A stretch of DNA of 5,196 nucleotides from an uncultured Clostridia bacterium (GTDB taxonomy: Bacteria > Bacillota > Clostridia > Peptostreptococcales > Anaerovoracaceae). Below the pieces are notes generated by a model. It searched no databases. It saw nothing but the letters and a program-made list of their open reading frames with translations, and was not told the origin of the DNA. Where the stretch lies: contig CAMNJG010000122.1 in the NCBI GenBank assembly GCA_946541285.1, forward strand, positions 1 to 5,196. The letters are read 5' to 3'. A program made the translations under genes and the position numbers. This document shows positions 1 through 5,003 of the stretch, one piece after another (position 1 is the stretch's first letter; each line of letters starts with the position of its first letter).

Positions 1-36
1 TTTTGAATAATTCCTGATTTCGCGGAATAGAATGAT

Positions 37-450
37 TCATGATTGCCATTCGTCCTCTGCCTGTTTCAGCTTTTCCTGAAGAGTTTCCGCCAGTTTTCTA
101 AAGGCAGGGAGAAAACTGTCACGGATCAATAACAGAGTTTCGTCGATCCGTTCTTCATCATAGATATGGATAGAATGGTTTCGGATTCTCAGCATCGCGA
201 GCCAGACCGCGGCATCATCCAGAAATCCGATTTTATAGCCCAGCTGTAACAGTTCCCGGGGAGAACCCGTAGCCGCTTCTTCTACGCCATGAACGCGAAG
301 AACTGCCTGCAAAGCCTTCCATGCCAGCTCAAAAGTCAGATTGAACTGACCGATGATTCCAGTACGGTAGATCTCATCTTCATTCGCAAAATCGAAATCC
401 GCATTACTCAGTATTTCCAGGCAGTTCATGAAATTATCCAGTTTTTTCAT
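37..450 (-). CDS. HEPN-domain toxin-like protein, HI0074 / NTase_sub_bind family (HepT-like)
   Basis: The 137-residue protein is full length for the HI0074 family, long annotated as nucleotidyltransferase substrate-binding subunits. It is predicted all-helical. The typical family core 'FNLTFELAWKAL' lies at residues 36-47, and the segment around 62-97 (GSPRELL, then VWLAMLRIRN) is also characteristic. The HEPN ribonuclease motif R-x4-H-x-Y is intact as R90, H95 and Y97. In studied HepT/MntA pairs this motif cleaves RNA, and its tyrosine is AMPylated by the partner nucleotidyltransferase, which silences the toxin. The start overlaps the end of the nucleotidyltransferase gene by 17 bp, and only a weak, distant purine stretch precedes it, so translation is probably coupled to the upstream gene. 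The family assignment is strong. The toxin role is inferred from the motif and the partner. A later in-frame ATG (residue 8) is possible but would shorten the first helix. Confidence 0.9.
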   Translation of the reverse strand: MKKLDNFMNCLEILSNADFDFANEDEIYRTGIIGQFNLTFELAWKALQAVLRVHGVEEAATGSPRELLQLGYKIGFLDDAAVWLAMLRIRNHSIHIYDEERIDETLLLIRDSFLPAFRKLAETLQEKLKQAEDEWQS

Positions 451-727
451 AAATGATTATTCCATCCCTTTCGATTTCTCTGCTTAATTCTTCTGAAATT
501 TTTTCATCAAGATTGACAACATCAAACATGAGGAGAGAGTGCACCTTTTCACGGAGATCCAGACAGAAAGCATCGACGTCTCCTCCCATGACTGCGAGAT
601 CGATATCACTTCGTTCCGTATGCGTTCCTCTTGCCCGGGAACCAAAAAGAAGGATTTTCCGGATTCCATGTTGACGGGCAAATTTTCTGATTTCTGTCAG
701 CACTCTGTTCGGAAGATGATATGTCAT
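434..727 (-). CDS. Minimal nucleotidyltransferase (MntA/HI0073-like), probable antitoxin of the pair
   Basis: This 97-residue protein is a single polymerase-beta-type nucleotidyltransferase domain. The signature G-S-x10-D-x-D is complete: G29 and S30 in 'LLFGSRARG', then D41 and D43 in 'SDIDLAV'. A third acidic residue, D69 in 'LMFDVVNLDE', completes the metal-binding triad, so the enzyme should be active. MntA-type members transfer AMP from ATP to the tyrosine of the HEPN partner's R-x4-H-x-Y motif and so act as antitoxin. The ATG at 725-727 is chosen because GGAGG stands 10 nt upstream (738-742). The gene ends inside the start of the HEPN gene with a 17-bp overlap, the usual antitoxin-first arrangement. 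It lies 68 bp after the methyltransferase stop, and no convincing promoter is visible in that gap. The function as antitoxin, rather than an enzyme acting on other substrates, is inference. Confidence 0.9.
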   Translation of the reverse strand: MTYHLPNRVLTEIRKFARQHGIRKILLFGSRARGTHTERSDIDLAVMGGDVDAFCLDLREKVHSLLMFDVVNLDEKISEELSREIERDGIIIYEKTG

Positions 728-737
728 CGGTTTTCTT

Positions 738-742
738 CCTCC
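738..742 (-). promoter_or_regulatory. Shine-Dalgarno site of the nucleotidyltransferase gene
   Basis: On the minus strand GGAGG is followed by 10 nt and then the ATG at 727. The spacing is slightly long but usable, and it is the only purine-rich site near this start. It supports the 97-residue reading. Confidence 0.6.
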
Positions 743-795
743 GTTCCTGTGAAAGAGAATGTTTGCTTTGCGATAAAGATATGGACTGTAAAGCC

Positions 796-1431
796 CTACT
801 TCACCGCCGTCACGGCGATATGCGAAAGCTCCGGATTCGCGTAGTGCGTGATCTCCCGGAATCCGGCTCCGGTCAGGAGCTCTTCGATCCGTTCCGGTGT
901 GTACAGTGTCATCCCCTGGATGATCTGCGCGTTCTTCCGAGAGCTTTCATCCCGCCCGTCCGATTCATTGCAGATGAAGAACATACCTCCATCTTTCAGG
1001 ACACGGCGGACTTCCTGAAATGCCTGCCCGATTTCCGGCCAGAAATAAATCGTTTCAAACGCGGTCACCAGATCAAAAGAAGCGTCTTCCAGCGGCAGCG
1101 CGCTGACATCTCCGTTCAGCACACGGCATCTTCCCTCCGCCACCGCTTCCTGATTGGTTTCCGTACTCTTTCGCACACTGACCTCACTGTAATCCACGCC
1201 GGTGACACGCCCGTCCGGACATCTTTCCAGCAGCCTGCGGAGATTGGCGCCGCCACCGCAGCCGACATCCAGCATTTCCGAACCGGGATGGATTTCAATA
1301 TGGGACAGTCCCCATTCCGAAAGGATCTGATGATGTCCTCCATTCATCCGCTCCAGCATTATTTCCCCGTCTTCCCCCTGAGGTTTCCGGGCATTCTGTA
1401 AAAACTCCGCACTTCTTTCTTCCGCCATCAT
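796..1431 (-). CDS. Class I SAM-dependent methyltransferase (Methyltransf_11/UbiE-like), substrate unknown
   Basis: The 211-residue protein is a single Rossmann-type methyltransferase domain after an N-terminal helix region of about 50 residues with 'RMNGGH' at 28-33. Motif I, the SAM glycine loop, is 'MLDVGCGGG' at 53-61. The ribose-binding acidic residue is D80 in 'VTGVDYS'. The adenine-side motif is 'NGDVSALP' at 106-113 with D108. Motif IV is 'SFDLVTAFETIYFWP' at 118-132, and the post-motif strand is 'EVRRVLKDGGMFFI' at 140-153. No feature reveals the methyl acceptor, and similar proteins in Bacillota are mostly annotated only to family. I prefer the ATG at 1429-1431 because GGGAGG sits 6 nt upstream. 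The frame also opens at a GTG at 1458, but that lies against the T-tract of the carB terminator and lacks its own site. A second ATG immediately follows the chosen one. The gene may be cotranscribed with the two genes downstream. Confidence 0.88.
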   Translation of the reverse strand: MMAEERSAEFLQNARKPQGEDGEIMLERMNGGHHQILSEWGLSHIEIHPGSEMLDVGCGGGANLRRLLERCPDGRVTGVDYSEVSVRKSTETNQEAVAEGRCRVLNGDVSALPLEDASFDLVTAFETIYFWPEIGQAFQEVRRVLKDGGMFFICNESDGRDESSRKNAQIIQGMTLYTPERIEELLTGAGFREITHYANPELSHIAVTAVK

Positions 1432-1437
1432 TCTTTT

Positions 1438-1443
1438 CCTCCC
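1438..1443 (-). promoter_or_regulatory. Shine-Dalgarno site deciding the methyltransferase start
   Basis: Minus-strand GGGAGG, 6 nt from the ATG at 1431 (9 nt from the next ATG). It supports the 211-residue protein over the 220-residue version starting at GTG 1458. Confidence 0.75.
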
Positions 1444-1460
1444 ATTCTCATCTGCCACCT

Positions 1461-1498
1461 GAAAAAAGGGTCCCGCTCCCCTCTGGAAACGGAACCCC
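1461..1498 (-). terminator. Strong intrinsic terminator after carB
   Basis: Read on the minus strand, GGGGTTCCG pairs with CGGGACCCT (two G-U pairs, the outermost being one of them). The enclosed segment continues the stem as TTTCC with GGGAG around an AGAG tetraloop, giving about 14 stacked pairs, mostly G-C toward the base. Six T residues follow immediately. This is a textbook rho-independent terminator, 66 bp downstream of the carB stop. It should separate carB from the methyltransferase, whose start lies only about 30 nt further on. Confidence 0.88.
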
Positions 1499-1514
1499 GA
1501 TGCGTATCATCACA

Positions 1515-1558
1515 ACAGCGTTTCCTGAAATCCCTTTCAATGAAAATCGCTCCGCTGT
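1515..1558 (-). repeat. Inverted repeat in the carB 3' untranslated region
   Basis: ACAGCG at 1558-1553 is complementary to CGCTGT at 1520-1515, enclosing 32 nt that contain shorter self-complementary pieces (TTTCATTGAAA and GAAA...TTTC). It lies between the carB stop and the terminator. A six-base match over this distance can arise by chance, so a functional role is unproven. It could simply fold ahead of the terminator in the transcript. Confidence 0.3.
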
Positions 1559-1564
1559 ATGACT

Positions 1565-4500
1565 TTATTCTTTCTCTTTGATCTCCGCATGCCAGTCCTG
1601 AAGCGACTTCACGTCCAGCTGACGGGTACGGACTTCGTGGATTCCTTCCGCCGTGGCTTTCGCGGCCGCCATCGTCGTCATATACGGAATCTTGGCTTTG
1701 ATCGCGCTCTGTCTGACATAGCTGTCGTTATGGACACTCTCTTTACCGGACGGTGTATTGATCATCAGCTGAATCTCATCATTGACAAGCAGGTCACGGA
1801 GATTCGGACGGCCTTCGAAGATTTTCTGTGTAACCTCCGCGTCGATGCCGGCTTCTTTCAGCTGCTCCGCCGTACCGGTTGTCGCGTAAATCTTAAAGCC
1901 ATTCTCTTTGAATGCCTTCGCCAGATCATTCAGTTCCGCTTTATCCCGGTCGTTTACGGAAATCAGAACCGAGCCTTCCGTCGGCAGCTTGGACTGTGTC
2001 GCTTCCTGCGCCTTGAAGAAGGCTTCACCGGAAGTCGCCGCCAGCCCGAGCACTTCCCCTGTGGAACGCATTTCCGGTCCAAGTACCGGGTCGACTTCCT
2101 GGAACATGTTGAACGGGAAGACCGCTTCCTTGACGCCGTAATAAGGAATATGCTGTTCCTTCAGTTCCGGCACCGGAGAAGGTCTGCCGGTCAGTTCCGC
2201 GGTTACGATATCGGTGGCCAGCGGCACCATACGGATATTGCAGACCTTGGATACCAGCGGTACGGTACGGGAGGCTCTCGGATTGGCTTCCAGTACGTAA
2301 ACCTTATCGTTTTCAATCGCGTACTGCATGTTCATCAGACCGGATACATGCATTTCCTCCGCGATCTTACGGGTATATTCCTTGATCAGCTCCAGGTTCT
2401 TCTGGGAAATATGCTTGGAAGGAATGATGCAGGCCGAGTCACCGGAATGGACACCGGCAAGCTCGATGTGCTCCATGACCGCCGGTACGAAAGCATGGGT
2501 ACCATCACTGATCGCGTCCGCTTCACATTCCATCGCGTGGTTCAGGAAACGGTCGATCAGGATCGGGCGGTCCGGTGTCACGCCAACCGCGGCGTTCATA
2601 TAGTCCACCATCGCGTCATCGTCATAGACCACTTCCATGCCACGGCCGCCCAGTACGTAGGAAGGACGTACCATCACCGGATAACCGATCTTTCCGGCAA
2701 TCGCGATCGCTTCTTCTACAGTTGTCGCCATGCCTGCTTCCGGCATCGGGATCCCCAGCTTGTCCATCACCATACGGAACTGGTCACGGTCTTCCGCCAG
2801 GTCGATGACTTCCGGAGAAGTTCCAAGAATCTTCACCCCGTATTTTTTCAGGTCGGAAGCCAGGTTCAGCGGTGTCTGCCCGCCGAACTGGGCGATGACG
2901 CCAAGCGGCTTTTCCTTGTTATAGATGCTCAGGACATCTTCCAGGGTCAGCGGCTCAAAGTACAGCTTATCGGAGGTATCATAGTCCGTGGACACGGTTT
3001 CCGGGTTACAGTTGACGATAATCGTCTCAAAACCGAGCTTTTTCAGTGCCAGGGCCGCGTGTACACAGCAGTAGTCAAATTCGATGCCCTGGCCGATCCG
3101 GTTCGGACCGCCGCCCAGGATCATGACCTTCGGCTTATCTGTCGAAATCGGATTGTTGTCCGGCGCATTGTAGGTCGAATAGAAGTACGCGCTGTCTTCC
3201 GTTCCGCTGACATGGACACGGTCCCAGGCTTCTTCCACACCCAGGGAGATACGCTTTTCACGGATACTCTCCTCAGAAACTTCGAGAATCTGGCTGAGGT
3301 ATTTGTCGGAGAAGCCGTCCTTTTTCGCCTGGATCAGCGCTTCATCAGAAGGCAGGCTTCCTTTGCTCTTCAGCAGTTCCTCTTCTTCGTCAACCAGTTC
3401 TTTCATCTGCTCGATGAAATATTTTTTCACTTTCGTAATCTCGTGGATCTCATCGACAGTCGCGCCGGCTCTCAGCGCTTCGTACATAATGAAATGACGT
3501 TCACTGGAAGCCGTCATGAGCTTCTTGAGCAGTTCCTCTTTTGAAAGAGTATCGAAATCTTTCACATGTCCCAGGCCATAACGGTCTTTTTCCAGGGAAC
3601 GGATCGCTTTCTGGAACGCTTCTTTATAGGTTTTGCCGATACTCATGACTTCGCCGACAGCACGCATCTGTGTTCCGAGATGATCCTCGATGCCCTTGAA
3701 TTTTTCAAAAGCCCAGCGGGCGAATTTCACAACAACATAGTCCCCGTCCGGAACATATTTGTCCAGTGTCCCGTATTTTCCGCATGGAATTTCCGAAAGA
3801 GTCATACCGGTCGCCAGTTTGGCGGAAATCAGCGCGATCGGGAAACCGGTGGCTTTGGAGGCCAGCGCGGAGGAACGGGAAGTACGCGGGTTAATCTCAA
3901 TGACGATGATACGGTCGGAAACCGGATCGTGGGCAAACTGTACATTGGTACCGCCGATGACCTGGATGGAATCGACAATCCGGTAAGCCTGATCCTGCAG
4001 ACGGTCCATGAGTTCCTGGGAAATGGTCAGCATCGGAGCCGTACAGAACGAGTCCCCGGTATGAACCCCCATCGGATCGACATTCTCGATAAAGCAGACC
4101 GTAATCATATTGCCTTCTTTATCACGGACCACCTCCAGCTCCAGCTCTTCCCAGCCCATGACAGACTCTTCGACCAGGACCTGTCCTACCAGACTGGCCT
4201 GCAGGCCTCTGGCGCATACGGTCTTCAGCTCTTCTCTGTTGTATACCAGACCGCCGCCGGCACCACCCATGGTATAGGCAGGACGGAGGACTACCGGATA
4301 ATGGAGTTCATCCGCGATCCGCAGCGCATCTTCTACTGTATAGGCAACCTCTGATCTGGCGACTTCGATGCCAAGGGCGTTCATCGTTTCCTTGAACTCG
4401 ATGCGGTCTTCGCCGCGCTCGATCGCGTCCACCTGCACACCGATGACTTTTACATCGTATTTATCCAGTATCCCTGCCTTGTTCAGCTCAGCGCAGAGAT

Positions 4501-4789
4501 TCAGGCCGGACTGACCTCCCAGATTCGGAAGCAGCGCGTCCGGTCTTTCCTTGGCGATTATCTGTTCAAGACGTTCTACGTTCAGTGGCTCTATATATGT
4601 CACATCGGCGATTTCCGGATCGGTCATGATCGTCGCCGGATTGGAATTTACCAGCACAATCTCATATCCGAGCTGACGCAGCGCCTTGCATGCCTGCGTG
4701 CCGGAATAATCGAATTCACAGGCCTGACCGATGATGATCGGGCCGGATCCGATAATCAGTACTTTGTGTATATCAGTTCTCTTTGGCAT
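1565..4789 (-). CDS. carB: Carbamoyl-phosphate synthase large subunit CarB
   Basis: CarB makes carbamoyl phosphate from bicarbonate, two ATP and ammonia delivered by the glutaminase subunit CarA. It feeds pyrimidine and arginine synthesis in the cytoplasm. The protein is 1074 residues, essentially the family length. The first half begins with 'IIGSGPIIIGQ' (12-22), with ATP-grasp signature YPVVLRPAYTMGGAG (164-178) and 'VIEINPRT' (296-303); R129, R169 and E215 match known active-site residues. An oligomerisation region spans about 415-550. The second half repeats the pattern: 'ILGGGPNRIGQ' (557-567), YPVMVRPSYVLGGRG (703-717) and 'VLEANPRA' (832-839). A C-terminal MGS-like allosteric domain (about 938-1074) has 'ATTGTA' (969-974), K989 and 'INTP' (1010-1013), the nucleotide-effector region. 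The ATG at 4789 is chosen because MPKRTDI is the usual N-terminus and AGGAGG stands 6 nt upstream; an in-frame ATG at 4831 is less likely. No carA flanks it. It has its own promoter and terminator, so it is probably a monocistronic unit. Confidence 0.99.
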   Translation of the reverse strand: MPKRTDIHKVLIIGSGPIIIGQACEFDYSGTQACKALRQLGYEIVLVNSNPATIMTDPEIADVTYIEPLNVERLEQIIAKERPDALLPNLGGQSGLNLCAELNKAGILDKYDVKVIGVQVDAIERGEDRIEFKETMNALGIEVARSEVAYTVEDALRIADELHYPVVLRPAYTMGGAGGGLVYNREELKTVCARGLQASLVGQVLVEESVMGWEELELEVVRDKEGNMITVCFIENVDPMGVHTGDSFCTAPMLTISQELMDRLQDQAYRIVDSIQVIGGTNVQFAHDPVSDRIIVIEINPRTSRSSALASKATGFPIALISAKLATGMTLSEIPCGKYGTLDKYVPDGDYVVVKFARWAFEKFKGIEDHLGTQMRAVGEVMSIGKTYKEAFQKAIRSLEKDRYGLGHVKDFDTLSKEELLKKLMTASSERHFIMYEALRAGATVDEIHEITKVKKYFIEQMKELVDEEEELLKSKGSLPSDEALIQAKKDGFSDKYLSQILEVSEESIREKRISLGVEEAWDRVHVSGTEDSAYFYSTYNAPDNNPISTDKPKVMILGGGPNRIGQGIEFDYCCVHAALALKKLGFETIIVNCNPETVSTDYDTSDKLYFEPLTLEDVLSIYNKEKPLGVIAQFGGQTPLNLASDLKKYGVKILGTSPEVIDLAEDRDQFRMVMDKLGIPMPEAGMATTVEEAIAIAGKIGYPVMVRPSYVLGGRGMEVVYDDDAMVDYMNAAVGVTPDRPILIDRFLNHAMECEADAISDGTHAFVPAVMEHIELAGVHSGDSACIIPSKHISQKNLELIKEYTRKIAEEMHVSGLMNMQYAIENDKVYVLEANPRASRTVPLVSKVCNIRMVPLATDIVTAELTGRPSPVPELKEQHIPYYGVKEAVFPFNMFQEVDPVLGPEMRSTGEVLGLAATSGEAFFKAQEATQSKLPTEGSVLISVNDRDKAELNDLAKAFKENGFKIYATTGTAEQLKEAGIDAEVTQKIFEGRPNLRDLLVNDEIQLMINTPSGKESVHNDSYVRQSAIKAKIPYMTTMAAAKATAEGIHEVRTRQLDVKSLQDWHAEIKEKE

Positions 4790-4865
4790 CCTGTACCTCC
4801 TGAGGTAAGGAACTGTCAGTCGTTCTTTCATGCATCCTCTGACAATTCCTGAGAAACAGTTTCAT
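4773..4865 (-). CDS. Possible 30-codon upstream ORF (leader peptide) overlapping the carB start
   Basis: An ATG at 4863-4865 opens a 30-codon frame starting MKLFLRNCQRM. It reads through both leader hairpins and the carB ribosome binding site and stops with TGA at 4773-4775, 17 bp inside carB in another frame. AAGGA stands 8 nt upstream. However, the predicted transcription start falls in or next to that AAGGA, so the site may be partly missing from the RNA. The peptide matches nothing I recognise and is not enriched in any one amino acid. If translated, ribosomes would unfold the leader structure and could reinitiate at carB. It may also be a chance frame. Confidence 0.25.
   Translation of the reverse strand: MKLFLRNCQRMHERTTDSSLPQEVQDAKEN
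4794..4807 (-). promoter_or_regulatory. carB Shine-Dalgarno site within a small hairpin
   Basis: AGGAGG at 4801-4796 stands 6 nt before the carB ATG and is an ideal ribosome binding site. It lies inside a self-complementary segment: TACCT (4807-4803) can pair with AGGTA (4798-4794) around a CAGG tetraloop. That leaves half of the site in the loop and half in the stem. The hairpin directly abuts the larger leader stem. Five pairs are only modestly stable, so sequestration may be partial. Confidence 0.6.
4808..4850 (-). promoter_or_regulatory. carB leader inverted repeat / stem-loop
   Basis: On the minus strand AGGAATTGTCAG (4850-4839) pairs with CTGACAGTTCCT (4819-4808). That gives 12 consecutive pairs with one G-U, around a 19-nt loop. 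There is no T-tract after it, so it is not an ordinary terminator. It sits between the promoter and the carB ribosome binding site in the expected 5' untranslated region. It could be an RNA regulatory stem, a protein-binding hairpin, or a DNA operator downstream of the start point. I do not recognise it as a known riboswitch or PyrR site. Confidence 0.65.
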
Positions 4866-4881
4866 GTTAGTCATCCTTTTT

Positions 4882-4909
4882 ATTATAGACGAAAGCAGGA
4901 AAAAGTGAA
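4882..4909 (-). promoter_or_regulatory. Sigma-A/sigma-70 type promoter of carB
   Basis: The -10 element is a perfect TATAAT at 4887-4882. The -35 candidate is TTCACT at 4909-4904 (4 of 6 matches to TTGACA) with a 16-bp spacer in a T-rich stretch. Transcription would start near 4875-4876, giving a leader of about 85 nt before carB. A weak -35 beside a consensus -10 suits a regulated promoter, but that is inference. Confidence 0.75.
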
Positions 4910-4944
4910 AAAGGTTTTTGCGTAAAAGCAGAAAAAGTACAAAA
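4888..4944 (-). repeat. T-rich imperfect direct repeat in and upstream of the carB promoter
   Basis: Two copies of a T-rich unit run in the same direction on the minus strand. Copy one (4944-4921) has the core ACTTTTTC-TGCTTTT, and copy two (4912-4888) has ACTTTTTCCTGCTTTC. The ACTTTTTC cores start 32 bp apart, about three helical turns. Copy two contains the -35 region. A shorter tandem GTACTTTT GTACTTTT overlaps copy one. Possible roles are an activator or repressor site pair or an UP-like element. Low-complexity T-richness makes chance similarity possible. Confidence 0.4.
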
Positions 4945-4973
4945 GTACCGTCTCCGTTCAGGATGACAAAGGA

Positions 4974-4990
4974 AGAAACCTCCGATTTCT
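4974..4990 (-). terminator. Weak hairpin after hypE, doubtful terminator
   Basis: AGAAATC (4990-4984) can pair with GGTTTCT (4980-4974) around a GGA loop, giving seven pairs including one G-U. It starts 13 nt after the hypE stop codon. The tail that follows is TCCTTTG, not a proper T-run, and the stem is A-T rich, so termination would be poor. Transcripts from hypE may therefore read through into carB. Confidence 0.25.
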
Positions 4991-5003
4991 GAGATACGCA
5001 ATG

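Noticed and set aside
10..28. Possible terminator after the HEPN gene (ATTCC...GGAAT, 9-nt loop)
   Set aside because: Only five pairs and no T-tract follow on the minus strand, and the region runs off the window edge.
728..795. Promoter for the nucleotidyltransferase gene (TTTACA as -35)
   Set aside because: No acceptable -10 lies at 16-18 bp from TTTACA. The alternatives matched too few consensus bases to call.
721..1401. A 226-codon plus-strand frame opposite the methyltransferase
   Set aside because: It is antisense to a gene with clear SAM-binding motifs, and the translated product has no family pattern. It is a shadow frame.
1432..1458. GTG start of the methyltransferase at 1458
   Set aside because: It abuts the terminator T-tract and lacks a suitable ribosome binding site, while the ATG at 1431 has GGGAGG 6 nt upstream.
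1559..3544. A 661-codon open frame on the plus strand opposite carB
   Set aside because: It lies wholly opposite a certain gene. The product is arginine- and histidine-rich with no recognisable domain, and the frame is open because of carB's codon bias. No ribosome binding site supports it.
3566..4354. A 262-codon plus-strand frame opposite the N-terminal part of carB
   Set aside because: Shadow of carB; no domain, no start signal and no neighbouring support.
4790..4831. A 14-residue N-terminal extension of CarB from the ATG at 4831
   Set aside because: The family normally begins MPKRTDI at 4789, where an ideal AGGAGG sits 6 nt upstream. The extension would start in the loop of the leader stem and gives an atypical N-terminus.
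4790..4875. PyrR-type transcription attenuator or known riboswitch in the carB leader
   Set aside because: There is no terminator hairpin with a T-tract before carB and no convincing PyrR binding-loop consensus. The leader is also short for the known pyrimidine attenuators.
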